Shown here one piece after another: positions 1-8,613 of a stretch of DNA of 64,000 nucleotides. Position 1 is the first letter of the stretch, and each line of letters begins with the position of its first letter. The position numbers were made by a program, and so were the translations under genes. Location: contig JAILLS010000083.1 in assembly GCA_024693025.1 (NCBI GenBank), positions 1-64,000 on the forward strand, written 5' to 3'. The stretch comes from Succinivibrio sp. Its GTDB lineage: Bacteria; Pseudomonadota; Gammaproteobacteria; Enterobacterales; Succinivibrionaceae. A model generated the notes under the pieces. That model did not search any database. It was not told where the DNA came from and saw only the letters and a program-made list of their open reading frames with translations.

Positions 1-80
1 AAGATAAAAACTGACGGGTTATCTGCCTGCACGTTTATTCTGAATTGTCTTTATCAACTTTTAGACCTAAGGCCTTATCT

Positions 81-509
81 ATGAATAGTGAACAAATTAT
101 CAGTGAACTTAGCACTGTGCTTGGTATTGATCTTAAATTCAGCGATCAAGGTACCTGCGGTGTGTTCTTTGGAGATGACGAGATCCTCTTTGAAAAGCAT
201 GACGAGCAGCTCTATCTCATAGCGGAACTGGCACCTGCTGTAGACCAGGAATTTGTCTTACAGCGGCTGATGAACGCTAATTATCTGGGAGGAGAATGCG
301 GTCAGGGCACTATCGGCATTGATCGCAACAAAGATGAGTTTGTGCTGCACCGACTCATTGATGGTCAGATAGACTTTGTGCAGTTTGAAAAAATCCTGTC
401 GCTGTTTGTACAGGCTGTCAGGTACTGGAAAGAGTGGCTTAAGGAGGCTGAGCTGATGCAGACACCAAAGCTCAGCAAACCGGTAACTCTGGGCGGACTG
501 CAGATCTGA
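81..509 (+). CDS. CesT/Tir-type type III secretion chaperone
   Basis: A small acidic protein of 142 residues resembling the class I type III secretion chaperones (CesT family), which bind the N-terminal region of a secreted effector in the cytoplasm and deliver it to the injectisome. The ATG at 81 is preferred because TAAGG lies eight bases upstream; a TTG at 45 in the same frame lacks such a site. Visible traits are the short length, the strand pattern around ILFEKHDEQLYLIAEL, the helix start MNANYLG, and a C-terminal amphipathic helix (FVQAVRYWKEWL). The protein at 50389-50814 shares the same blocks (MxANxLG, FExxLSLFxxAVRxWK), so the two are paralogues. No effector is adjacent on the right; anything to the left is outside the window. 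The family is fairly clear, the partner unknown. Confidence 0.75.
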   Translation: MNSEQIISELSTVLGIDLKFSDQGTCGVFFGDDEILFEKHDEQLYLIAELAPAVDQEFVLQRLMNANYLGGECGQGTIGIDRNKDEFVLHRLIDGQIDFVQFEKILSLFVQAVRYWKEWLKEAELMQTPKLSKPVTLGGLQI

Positions 510-1115
510 TTATTACATAATTCAAGCGGTTAACACCAGAGGGATCGCAAGTATTACAGAGTTTAATTCCGGCAACAGAATCAACACGACAAGGCCCAAT
601 TATTACAGCTTCGCGTTCAGAAGCGAGCTAGTCCCCTGCAAACCACAATCCTGTGCTGCAGAATGCCGGATTTTTACCTCAGGTTACAGCACGCAGGACT
701 AGCTCAATAGCCGAATTTTTTCACAGCATAGGCAATTTTTTTGCTAACGTTTTTACTTCCCATCCGCATACCGTGGCAGAGCCCAGTGCGGAGCCTTACT
801 GACAACCCGACCATGCTGCCGCGCGCAGAGCCACATCAGGATCTGAGCAATACTCTGCTTTACGAAAATATGGGTCGGTCATACCACCTGAGTAGCTTAT
901 TCAGAATCTCCTGTTTCACCTGAGCTGCAGCAGGGACTTGCTTTCGTTACCGCTCCGGGCTTCTCTTTATGGCGCGGTATCTGCAAAGCCTGCCCGTATT
1001 TTATGCTTTAATTTAGTGCAATTTTACAGATCTGCTAGACAGCGAAGCGCCTTTTAATTACATTCTTAGTCTAACTAAAGCAACAGGCCCTTTTAAATGG
1101 CAAAAGGATGAAAAG
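510..1115. other. Long non-coding stretch upstream of ddh
   Basis: About 600 bases without a convincing gene. A 60-codon open frame at 741-923 has no ribosome site and no recognisable protein character. The left half holds the long imperfect hairpin listed separately (625-705). The right part (about 1000-1090) is AT-rich and probably carries the ddh promoter. I looked for a lysine riboswitch because ddh makes a lysine precursor, but the characteristic conserved L-box segments are not visible. Confidence 0.5.
625..720 (+). ncRNA. Long hairpin with U-tract, possible small RNA or terminator
   Basis: GAGCTAGTCC (625-634) pairs perfectly with GGACTAGCTC (696-705). The stem continues inward through TGC/GCA after a two-base bulge, then GTGCTG (653-658) pairs with CAGCAC (687-692), leaving an asymmetric internal loop of about 13 bases. 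A run of T follows at 716-721. The structure is too elaborate for a simple terminator of the chaperone gene, which ends 115 bases earlier, so a small structured RNA is possible. Only the pairing and the T-run are seen; function is inference. Confidence 0.4.
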
Positions 1116-2102
1116 ATGAAAACAAGAGTTGGAATTTACGGTTATGGCAATTTAGGTAAAGGTATTGAGCTTGCCCTGCGCAGTGCTGAAGATCTCGAGC
1201 TTGTCGCGGTATTTACCCGGCGTGATCCTGCCAAGGTCAAACTCGTCGATCCTAAGGTACCGGTCTGCAGCGTCAAGACTATCTCAGACTATCAGGATAA
1301 GATTGATGTCATGATCCTGTGCGGCGGCTCAGCTACCGATTTACCGCAGCAGACCCCTGAACTGGTAAAGCTCTTCAATGTCATCGACAGCTTTGATACT
1401 CACGCCAGAATTCCTGAGCATTTTGCCCATGTGAACAGCGAGGCGCTCGCGCATCAGCATATTGCCCTGATCTCCGCAGGCTGGGATCCCGGCATGTTTT
1501 CCTTAAACCGCCTCTATGCCAATGCTATTCTGCCTCAGGGTAAAGATTACACCTTCTGGGGCAAGGGTGTCAGCCAGGGACATTCAGATGCGCTGCGCCG
1601 CATTGAGGGAGTTGCGGATGCCAGACAGTATACCATTCCGGTAGAAGAGGCCCTGCAGGCAGTCAGATCCGGCTCAAACCCTGAGCTCAGCACCCGTCAG
1701 AAGCACACCAGACTCTGCTACGTCGTGCTCAAGGACGGCGCGGATCCTAAACAGGTGACCTCCGAGATCGTCAACATGCCTAACTATTTTGCTGACTATG
1801 ACACCACGGTAAACTTTATTTCACAGGAAGAGCTCCTGCGCGATCATCAGGGCCTGCCTCACGGCGGCTTCGTGTTCAGAAGCGGCTCCACCGGCGAGCA
1901 TCAGGAGCATAAGCATGTGATTGAATATTCGCTCAAGCTTGACTCCAATCCTGAATTTACCGCTCAGGTCATTGTCGCTTATACAAGAGCTATCGCCAGA
2001 TTGCATCAGGAAGGCGTTAACGGCTGCAAGACCGTGTTTGATATTGCGCCAGCCTATTTAAGCCCTCTCTCAGGAGAGCAGCTGCGCGCCACCTTCCTCT
2101 AG
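1116..2102 (+). CDS. ddh: meso-Diaminopimelate D-dehydrogenase
   Basis: NADPH-dependent enzyme interconverting L-tetrahydrodipicolinate plus ammonia and meso-diaminopimelate, giving a one-step route to the peptidoglycan cross-linker and lysine precursor. The N-terminus shows the Rossmann motif GYGNLGKG, and the 328-residue length fits the family. Conserved-looking segments include the ISAGWDPGMFSLNR block, followed by FWGKGVSQGHSDALRRI, typical of the Ddh substrate domain. A ribosome site (AAAGGATG) lies just before the ATG. It stands alone between a long upstream non-coding region and a strong terminator. The gene is uncommon among Gammaproteobacteria, most of which use the succinylase route, so transfer is possible. 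Confidence 0.92.
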   Translation: MKTRVGIYGYGNLGKGIELALRSAEDLELVAVFTRRDPAKVKLVDPKVPVCSVKTISDYQDKIDVMILCGGSATDLPQQTPELVKLFNVIDSFDTHARIPEHFAHVNSEALAHQHIALISAGWDPGMFSLNRLYANAILPQGKDYTFWGKGVSQGHSDALRRIEGVADARQYTIPVEEALQAVRSGSNPELSTRQKHTRLCYVVLKDGADPKQVTSEIVNMPNYFADYDTTVNFISQEELLRDHQGLPHGGFVFRSGSTGEHQEHKHVIEYSLKLDSNPEFTAQVIVAYTRAIARLHQEGVNGCKTVFDIAPAYLSPLSGEQLRATFL

Positions 2103-2123
2103 GTAAAGACCTGACAGATCAGG

Positions 2124-2152
2124 GCCTCCTGCCAAAGGCAGGAGGCTTTTTT
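2124..2152 (+). terminator. Rho-independent terminator of ddh
   Basis: Perfect ten-base stem GCCTCCTGCC / GGCAGGAGGC with an AAA loop followed by six T, 21 bases after the ddh stop codon. Confidence 0.95.
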
Positions 2153-2175
2153 GTGGGCTTAAAGACCACAGACAG

Positions 2176-2210
2176 CAAAAACAACAGGAGGAGCATCAAG
2201 CTCCTCCTGT
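2176..2210 (-). terminator. Terminator of topA
   Basis: Stem ACAGGAGGAGC / GCTCCTCCTGT with a five-base loop. On the minus strand it is followed by TGTTTTTG, placing it just downstream of topA. Back to back with the ddh terminator. Confidence 0.85.
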
Positions 2211-2227
2211 CTGTACAGCCTAGGGCC

Positions 2228-4906
2228 TCAGGCCTTGACCGCCTTTTTGCTGCTGCCTTTCTTTCTGCTGCTGGCGCGGGTCTTCCCCTTGGCAGCTGAG
2301 GCTTTGGCAGCAGACTGAGAGGCTTTCTCCTGTACCGCCCAGTGCCCGTCCTTATAAAAAGCCATCCAGCCGGTCATCTTGTCATCCTTAACCGAGATCA
2401 GATACTGCTGCTTAAACTTGCGGGAGAAGCGCACCTCGGTAGGATTGCCCTCATTATCAGTCTCAGGACCATCCGCCAGATAATAGAACTTAGGCGAGAT
2501 GCGATCTCTGAAGCGTTTGAGCTCGGCCACCTTAGGCGGTCTGGTCTCGCGCACCTTAGGGAAATTATGGGCAGCGAGGAAAATGCCCGCCGCACCATCA
2601 CGCAGGACATAGTGAGCCCCTGCCGTCTTGCAGGGCAGCTCCGGCAGATCCACCGCATCCTCACGCGGCGGCGCCACCTGACCGTTCTTGAGGATCTTGC
2701 GGGTATTGCCGCAGGCAGAATTGGTACAGGCCATATACTTGCCGAAGCGCCCTTCCTTGAGCACCATCATGGAGCCGCATTTTTCACATTCAATCTGCGG
2801 TCCGGTCTCGATCTCTGAGCTGAAATCTCCGGCCTCCAGAGTATAGCCATGACAGCCCGGAGTTGAACACAGATGCAGTTTGTTCTTCTCATCAATAAGA
2901 TAGGAATCCATCACCGCACCGCATTTAGGACAGCGCGGACGCTGTCTTAACTGCTCGGCCTCCTCCTCTTCGGTCAGCTCCTGCTTGCTCTCTCTCACCT
3001 GCGCAGCCGGCTTGAGGTTCAGGGTCTTGCGGCAGCGCTCTTCAGCCGGCACCGCTTTGTCAAAATAGCCCTGACAGGCCAGGAAGATCCCGGTCTTGCC
3101 GATATGCACGGCCATGTGATACTTGCCGCACTGCGGACAGAGCATGGAGAGCTCTACCGGCTTGTTATCCGGCATGCCGCCCTTCTCTGAGGCAAGATTG
3201 GCCTGCGTGACCTTCAGATCAAAATCCTTATAGAAGCCGTCGAGGCTGTCCAGCCAGTCCTTCTGACCTGCGGCAATTTCGTCAAGCTCCGACTCAAGAC
3301 CTGCGGTAAAGTGCGGATCCATGAGGTCCTTAAAGGAATATCTGAGCCTGTCGGTGACAATCTCGCCCATCATCTCGGCATAGAAGCGGCCATGCTCCAC
3401 CTTGACATAGCCTCTGTCCTGAATGGTGGAGATAATCGTGGCATAGGTTGAAGGGCGTCCGATGCCCTCCTTCTCCAGCTCCTTGACGAGGGTGGCCTCT
3501 GAATAGCGGGCCGGCGGTGAGGTAAAGTGCTGACGCGGATCAAGCTCACTGAGCGTCAGGATCTCGCCTTCATGCACTGCAGGCAGCAGCTGCTCGTCAT
3601 TTTTGCTCGCCCCGTAAATCTTTCTGAAGCCGTCAAACAGAATATGCTTGCCGGTGGCCTTGAGCTCAAAGCGTCCCGCGCTGACGGTGAGCGTGCTTGA
3701 CTCATAGCGCTGATCGGCCATCTGACAGGCCAGATAGCGGTTATAGATAAGCTCGAACAGGCGCTGTCCGTCGCGATCGATATCCGCCGGCAGCGGATCA
3801 TAAGGATGCGAAGGACGGATGGCCTCATGGGCCTCCTGAGCCGATTCCTTGGACTTGTAGAAATTCGGTTTCTCCGGCAGATAGGCCTGACCGTAATTCT
3901 TTTCAATCAGATCGCGGGCTGCCTGCAGGGCTTCCTGCGAGAGATTGACGCTGTCCGTACGCATGTAGGTGATAAGACCGCGCTCGTACAGATGCTGTGC
4001 CACATTCATGGTGCGGCGCACGGAAAAGCCCAGACGCTGATTGGCAGTCTGCTGCAGCGTGGAGGTGGTAAAAGGAGGCGCAGGATGCTGTGAGCCCTGT
4101 CTCGTCTCCACCCTGCTGACCTTAAAGTCTGCGCTCTTAAGCTCAGACACAATCTGCTGAGCGAGCTCGCCATTGGGGATCACCGCCTTCTTGCCGTCAA
4201 TCTGCGAAAGCGCCAGGTTTAGCTCCTCACCTGACTGGGTCCTGGTGAGCGCATCACAGGTCCAGTACTCCTGCGGCACAAAGGCCTTGATCTCGCGCTC
4301 CTTGTCCACAATCAGCTCGACCGCCACTGACTGCACGCGTCCGGCTGACAGTCCCCTGGCCACCTTCTTCCAGAGGATCGGGGAGACCATAAAGCCTACC
4401 ACGCGGTCTAAAAAGCGGCGGGTCTGCTGCGCATTGACCAGAGCCATGTTCACCTTGCTCGGATTTTCAAAGGCCTTGGAGATCGCCGCCTTGGTGATCT
4501 CAGGATATTTGACGCGCAGATATTTGTCATCCGAGCCGCCTAAAACTTCCTTTAAATGCCAGGCAATGGCTTCTCCCTCGCGGTCAAGGTCGGTAGCAAG
4601 ATAGATTTTGTCCGCATCCTTGGCCAGCTTTTTAAGCTCCGAGACAATCTTCTCCTTGCCGGGCATAATCTGATAATCAGCCTTCCAGCCATGCTTGGGA
4701 TCAATGCCCATGCGGGCTGCCAGTGCGGCATCCTTATCCTTACTCGCCCCCTTGGTCTTTCTGCCTTTTTCAGCACTGCCCGTGCCGCCTGTCGGCAGGT
4801 CACGAATATGACCCACGCTGGCTTTGACCACATAGTCGCTGCCGAGGTAACGATTGATGATCGTTGCCTTAGATGGAGACTCCACAATTACCAGGGATTT
4901 TGCCAT
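2228..4906 (-). CDS. topA: DNA topoisomerase I
   Basis: Type IA topoisomerase that relaxes negative supercoils by single-strand passage; cytoplasmic and essential for supercoil balance against gyrase (gyrA is also in this window). 892 residues, close to the enterobacterial length. The N-terminal TOPRIM domain starts with SLVIVESPSKA and includes the acidic DLDREGEAIAWHL motif near residue 107. The catalytic tyrosine is in GLITYMRTDS (about residue 314). Several tetracysteine zinc ribbons (CPQCG, CPKCG, CEKCG pairs) occupy roughly residues 585-735, and a basic Lys/Ser/Ala tail ends the protein. It precedes sohB on the other side of a 14-base gap and has its own terminator. Confidence 0.98.
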   Translation of the reverse strand: MAKSLVIVESPSKATIINRYLGSDYVVKASVGHIRDLPTGGTGSAEKGRKTKGASKDKDAALAARMGIDPKHGWKADYQIMPGKEKIVSELKKLAKDADKIYLATDLDREGEAIAWHLKEVLGGSDDKYLRVKYPEITKAAISKAFENPSKVNMALVNAQQTRRFLDRVVGFMVSPILWKKVARGLSAGRVQSVAVELIVDKEREIKAFVPQEYWTCDALTRTQSGEELNLALSQIDGKKAVIPNGELAQQIVSELKSADFKVSRVETRQGSQHPAPPFTTSTLQQTANQRLGFSVRRTMNVAQHLYERGLITYMRTDSVNLSQEALQAARDLIEKNYGQAYLPEKPNFYKSKESAQEAHEAIRPSHPYDPLPADIDRDGQRLFELIYNRYLACQMADQRYESSTLTVSAGRFELKATGKHILFDGFRKIYGASKNDEQLLPAVHEGEILTLSELDPRQHFTSPPARYSEATLVKELEKEGIGRPSTYATIISTIQDRGYVKVEHGRFYAEMMGEIVTDRLRYSFKDLMDPHFTAGLESELDEIAAGQKDWLDSLDGFYKDFDLKVTQANLASEKGGMPDNKPVELSMLCPQCGKYHMAVHIGKTGIFLACQGYFDKAVPAEERCRKTLNLKPAAQVRESKQELTEEEEAEQLRQRPRCPKCGAVMDSYLIDEKNKLHLCSTPGCHGYTLEAGDFSSEIETGPQIECEKCGSMMVLKEGRFGKYMACTNSACGNTRKILKNGQVAPPREDAVDLPELPCKTAGAHYVLRDGAAGIFLAAHNFPKVRETRPPKVAELKRFRDRISPKFYYLADGPETDNEGNPTEVRFSRKFKQQYLISVKDDKMTGWMAFYKDGHWAVQEKASQSAAKASAAKGKTRASSRKKGSSKKAVKA

Positions 4907-4920
4907 ACCTTATGTCTCTC

Positions 4921-6036
4921 TTATCTGATTCTGAGCTGATCAGCTGCGGCCTCTTCGACCACCGCCTTTTTTATTGTTTTAACCCAAGTTTTGGCTTTTA
5001 GCAATTTTTTTATTTTGGCAATGATAGATTTATCCTCTTTACGCTGCCATTTTAACTGTAGCGCACAATTATGCGTCTGTTTAATTCTGCGCATCAGATA
5101 GCTGCTCGAAGTCTCAATTTCATCCACCAGACCCCGCTCCTTAGCATCGGTAGCCAGCCAGACTTCACCGGTGGCAAAGGCCTCAATGTCAAGCTGCGGT
5201 CTGAAGCTCTTCACCTCTTCCTTAAAGCGGCGATGAATCAGCTCAAGCTCAGACTTGAGCTTCTGACGCTGCTCCTCGGTGTTCTCCCCGAACATGGTCA
5301 GCGTACGCTTGTATTTGCCGGCAGTGATCTGCTCATAATCGATCTTCTTGTCATCCATCAGGCGATGGAAGTTAGGGATCTGCGCCAGCACACCGATGGA
5401 GCCGATATAGGCAAAGGGTGCCGCGATGATCTTTTCCGCCACGCAGGCCATCATATAGCCACCTGAGGCGGCGACAGAGTCCACGCATACTGTCAGATGC
5501 ACATGATGCCAGCGGATGCGCATCAGCTGAGCTGCCGCCAGGCCATAGCTGTTCACCATGCCCCCCGGGGAGGTCAGTCTGACGACCACCTCATCCTGCT
5601 CCGTGGCATGCTCAAGCAGCGCATCTATCTCACGGGAGAGCTCCGTGACCGTGCTGGCGCTGGTATCACCTTTAAAGTCAAGCACATAGAGATTCTCCGG
5701 ACAGAAATTGCCCTGCTCCTCTTCCTTTTTTATCTCTGCCATACGCTCTTCATAGCGCTGTCTGGCGGCCTGCTTCTCTTCTTTCTTGGACTTTTTGTCC
5801 TTCTCCTGCCTGACCTTAGGATCGGCGGCATGCTCGTGCATGAAGTCCAAAAGCTCCTTCTGACACTCTTCGCTCTGCTCGCGCAGATCGGTGATTTTGA
5901 GCTTTTCCTCATCCAAACTGAGATCCTTGAGGGATTTTAAAATGGCGACCACCACCAGCACCAGGATCCCCAGTGCCCCTATCACAACCAGAAGCTTTAA
6001 CGCAAAACCTAAAAGGTCAATTAACATCTCTTCCAT
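4921..6036 (-). CDS. sohB: SohB-like inner-membrane S49 peptidase
   Basis: Membrane-anchored serine protease of the signal peptide peptidase A family, facing the periplasm by family analogy. One N-terminal hydrophobic helix (about residues 8-34) is followed by a charged coiled stretch rich in Lys and Glu (about 40-110). The catalytic serine is in SVAASGGYMM (Ser191) and the general-base lysine in AGKYKRTLTMFGEN (Lys243), giving the Ser/Lys dyad. 371 residues, slightly longer than E. coli SohB because of the charged linker. The gene lies two bases after the cvfB-like gene, so they are probably co-transcribed. Confidence 0.93.
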   Translation of the reverse strand: MEEMLIDLLGFALKLLVVIGALGILVLVVVAILKSLKDLSLDEEKLKITDLREQSEECQKELLDFMHEHAADPKVRQEKDKKSKKEEKQAARQRYEERMAEIKKEEEQGNFCPENLYVLDFKGDTSASTVTELSREIDALLEHATEQDEVVVRLTSPGGMVNSYGLAAAQLMRIRWHHVHLTVCVDSVAASGGYMMACVAEKIIAAPFAYIGSIGVLAQIPNFHRLMDDKKIDYEQITAGKYKRTLTMFGENTEEQRQKLKSELELIHRRFKEEVKSFRPQLDIEAFATGEVWLATDAKERGLVDEIETSSSYLMRRIKQTHNCALQLKWQRKEDKSIIAKIKKLLKAKTWVKTIKKAVVEEAAADQLRIR

Positions 6037-6038
6037 GA

Positions 6039-6917
6039 TTATTCCTGATGCTTTGCCAAAAACTGTTCCCGCCCCGCTGCGGTAAGCATAATGCCCGCAT
6101 CCTCGATTAGAATCAGATGCTCCTTGTACAGATGTCCGATGGCTTTTTTAAAGCGCCCCTTGGACATGTGCAGATATTCTTCAATTTCCTCAGGCGCAGA
6201 CTTGTCCGAAAAGTTCAGCTTCCCGTCCGAATAGTACAGAGCCTTGAGGATATCCTGTGCCGCATGCGCGATGCCGTCAAGGCCCGGCTCCTGCATGGTG
6301 ACATCCAGCTTGCCGTCGGCGCGCACATTGGCAATATAGCCGTTATAGCGCTTGCCCAGCTTGAGCTCACCCTGCTTTTCAGAAAGATAGATAAGCCCGT
6401 AAACCCTGTCATCCACCACCACCTTATAGCCAAGCGGCGTGTGCGCAATCGGCACCACTACCGCACGCTGTCCGCGCCTGTAGGACTTGGGATCGCAGGT
6501 ATCGGCGATAAAGCGGTTGTAGCGCTGCGTGCCAAAGAGGCGATAGCGGTCATCGAGGGTGATGTAGACAATGACCTCACGTCCTGCCTCCATGGGAAAC
6601 TTCTGCTCTGACTTAGGTACCACCAGCTCCTTGGGGATCCCCAGATCAAGATAGGCGGTGCCGTTCTCTACCGTGGTCACCCGCAGCAGGCCGAGCATGC
6701 CGCATTCCAGATAGGGATGCCGTGCGGTGGCGAGCACGCGGCCGCCGTCCTGATACAGAAACACCCTGAGCTTAGAGCCTGTCTTAAGATCGTCAGGCAG
6801 CTGGCTGCGCGGCACAAACAGTGCTCCATACTGCCCGGCATCCACGAAGGCCCCCTGCTCGGTGATCTCTGTCACCTCACGGGCGATCATCCGTCCTATG
6901 AGCACCTGATCTTCCAT
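6039..6917 (-). CDS. CvfB-type S1 RNA-binding protein
   Basis: A 292-residue relative of CvfB/YitL, cytoplasmic proteins with tandem S1-type RNA-binding folds and a C-terminal winged helix. The ATG at 6917 has AGGTG five bases upstream; a start nine codons earlier lacks this. The first S1-like fold covers VLIGRMIAREV to LFVPRSQL. Later repeats include YGLIYLSEK and YNGYIANVRADGKLDV. The tail (IEEYLHMSKGRFKKAIGHLY) matches the winged-helix element seen in CvfB. In Staphylococcus the family affects virulence gene expression; the role in Gram-negative bacteria is poorly defined. Likely first gene of a cvfB-sohB unit. Confidence 0.85.
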   Translation of the reverse strand: MEDQVLIGRMIAREVTEITEQGAFVDAGQYGALFVPRSQLPDDLKTGSKLRVFLYQDGGRVLATARHPYLECGMLGLLRVTTVENGTAYLDLGIPKELVVPKSEQKFPMEAGREVIVYITLDDRYRLFGTQRYNRFIADTCDPKSYRRGQRAVVVPIAHTPLGYKVVVDDRVYGLIYLSEKQGELKLGKRYNGYIANVRADGKLDVTMQEPGLDGIAHAAQDILKALYYSDGKLNFSDKSAPEEIEEYLHMSKGRFKKAIGHLYKEHLILIEDAGIMLTAAGREQFLAKHQE

Positions 6918-6943
6918 ACGCACCTCACTGCCGCATCTAAACA

Positions 6944-6972
6944 AAAAAGCCGTTCATCTTGCAATGGACGGC
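6944..6972 (-). terminator. Terminator of rplY
   Basis: Stem GCCGTCCAT / ATGAACGGC on the minus strand, one G-T pair, followed by six T. It lies between the rplY stop and the next gene, so rplY is transcribed separately. Confidence 0.88.
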
Positions 6973-6990
6973 CTCTTCAAATCCTAAAGC

Positions 6991-7278
6991 TTAAACACGC
7001 TGGAAATCAACGTGCAGAATACGCTCTGATACAGGATGACGCTGAATATCGATTACCTTGGTCGCAATCTTCTGACCGTTTAAGGTAAGCTCAACATTTT
7101 CCTTATAGAATTCATCCTTTAAGGCGGCAAGAATCAGCTTCTGCTCACTTAAGGTAACGGATAGGGTTTCCTGACCGTTGCCCACAATAATTGCCGGGAT
7201 CTTGGCATCGCGACGTAGGCGGCGGCTCGCACCTCTCCCCAGGTCCTTGCGATCTTCTGCTTCTAATACAATTGACAT
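6991..7278 (-). CDS. rplY: 50S ribosomal protein L25
   Basis: Binds the E loop of 5S rRNA in the large ribosomal subunit. The 95-residue length matches the short enterobacterial form without the CTC extension. Recognisable blocks are GRGASRRLRRDAKIPAII near the N-terminus and HPVSERILHVDFQRV at the end. Monocistronic, with its own terminator immediately downstream and an AT-rich upstream region at about 7279-7340. Confidence 0.97.
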   Translation of the reverse strand: MSIVLEAEDRKDLGRGASRRLRRDAKIPAIIVGNGQETLSVTLSEQKLILAALKDEFYKENVELTLNGQKIATKVIDIQRHPVSERILHVDFQRV

Positions 7279-7384
7279 AATATATTCCTTGAAAATATTT
7301 AAATTTAATTAACTATTTAACTGCGACCAGAAAAATAGCGAGTTGGATTATACCAAAATAATTATCAGGATGCGACAGATTTTT

Positions 7385-7987
7385 TCAGAGGAAGGAAAGT
7401 TCCACGGCATCCCTGTCCCGTTCGAGCTTTCTAATCGGCCGGCACGGATTGCCAAAGCACAGAGTATGTGCCGGCATATCATGCGTGACCACCGAACCTG
7501 CGCCGATGACACAGCCCTCATGCAGGGTCACGCCCGCCAGAACCGTGGCCTTGGCCCCGATCCAGACATTATCCTCAATATAAATGGCGCTGGCCTTGAT
7601 CTTGATGAGATTGCCAAGATCATGATCGATGGTGATCAGATCCACATGCGGCCCCACCATCACGCCGCTGCCGATAAAGATCCCGCCCATCGACATCAGA
7701 TTGACCCCGAGGTTGAAGAACACATTGCTGCCGATTTCAACACAGCGTCCCACATCCACCTGCAGCGGAGCTCTGACCATGACACGCTGCCCGACTCTGG
7801 CAAAGAGCTGTCTTATTTTCTCATCGATTCCTGCCTGATCGGTGGGCCGCAGCTGATTAAGCTCATAGCAGAGATTAAAGCTGCGCTCAAATTCTGCCTG
7901 AGCCAAAGCCTGATAGTCAGGGTCGCGGATATCCACTGTAAGTCCCTGCCGCATTTTTACAAAGAGATCTTCAGTCTGCTCACTCAT
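7385..7987 (-). CDS. Maltose/nodulation-type sugar O-acetyltransferase
   Basis: Acetyl-CoA-dependent O-acetyltransferase of the left-handed beta-helix class (Maa/NodL/LacA). Hexapeptide repeats run from about residue 75 onward, for example GSGVMVGPHVDL, IEDNVWIGAKATVLAGVTL and GCVIGAGSVVTHDMP. The histidine in ITIDHD sits where the catalytic base of this family is found. The family end signature FGNPCRPIRKL is present. The ATG at 7987 is favoured by GGAGG six bases upstream over one four codons earlier. The acceptor sugar cannot be told from sequence. Divergently oriented to the dCMP deaminase gene. Confidence 0.9.
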   Translation of the reverse strand: MSEQTEDLFVKMRQGLTVDIRDPDYQALAQAEFERSFNLCYELNQLRPTDQAGIDEKIRQLFARVGQRVMVRAPLQVDVGRCVEIGSNVFFNLGVNLMSMGGIFIGSGVMVGPHVDLITIDHDLGNLIKIKASAIYIEDNVWIGAKATVLAGVTLHEGCVIGAGSVVTHDMPAHTLCFGNPCRPIRKLERDRDAVELSFL

Positions 7988-8002
7988 AATGCCCTCCATC
8001 CT

Positions 8003-8038
8003 TTGAGCCTAAATCCGATAAGATTATGATACTATACT
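8003..8038 (+). promoter_or_regulatory. Possible sigma-70 promoter for the deaminase gene
   Basis: TTGAGC (8003-8008) and TATGAT (8025-8030) are separated by 16 bases; TATACT at 8033 is an alternative -10. The following ATG is about 45 bases downstream. Assigned by eye. Confidence 0.4.
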
Positions 8039-8076
8039 AGGCACCTTAAACTTATACACCATAACCGAATCTAAAC

Positions 8077-8595
8077 ATGACAGCACAAAATTCCTATCAG
8101 AGACCCACCAAGGATGAATCCTTTCTGCAGGTGGCGCAGGCCGTGTCCATGCGCTCGACCTGCCTGCGCCGCCGCTATGGAGCGGTAATCGTATCGAGGG
8201 ACGGGCGTATCATCTCCACCGGCTACAACGGCGCTCCGCGCCATCGTGCCAACTGCATTGAGCTGGGAGTCTGCCTAAGACAGCAGCTGCAGATCAAACC
8301 CGGCACCCACTATGAGCTGTGCCGCTCGGTCCATGCCGAGGCCAATGCCATCATCAACGGCGATCCCCTGGAAATCGTCGGCGGTACGCTGTATCTGGTG
8401 GGTACCGAGGCGGCAGACAATCAGCCGACCTCGCAGATCGGCCCCTGCGCCATGTGCCAGAGACTGATCCTCAATGCGCAGATCGCGCGCGTCGTGATGC
8501 GTACTCCCGACGGACAGATTGTCTCCATTGATCCGACCAAGTGGGAGGATGATCTGCCGGAGAATATCAAACAGAAACTGGGCATTCCCGACTAA
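8077..8595 (+). CDS. dCMP deaminase family protein
   Basis: Zinc-dependent cytidine/deoxycytidylate deaminase fold. By family it converts dCMP to dUMP, feeding thymidylate synthesis. The zinc and catalytic motif HAEANAII and the second zinc motif PCAMCQRLI are both intact. 172 residues, similar to ComEB-type enzymes. The ComEB-like extra zinc cysteines may be represented by CIELGVCLRQ. It is followed 18 bases later by a HAD phosphatase gene on the same strand, probably one transcript with a nucleotide or sugar phosphate clean-up partner. Confidence 0.9.
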   Translation: MTAQNSYQRPTKDESFLQVAQAVSMRSTCLRRRYGAVIVSRDGRIISTGYNGAPRHRANCIELGVCLRQQLQIKPGTHYELCRSVHAEANAIINGDPLEIVGGTLYLVGTEAADNQPTSQIGPCAMCQRLILNAQIARVVMRTPDGQIVSIDPTKWEDDLPENIKQKLGIPD

Positions 8596-8613
8596 AGACT
8601 ACAAGGAACCACC

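Noticed and set aside
741-923. 60-codon open frame upstream of ddh
   Set aside because: No ribosome site, composition unlike neighbouring proteins, and it lies in a region better explained as non-coding.
780-1110. Possible lysine riboswitch before ddh
   Set aside because: The long leader and gene function fit, but the conserved L-box segments were not found.
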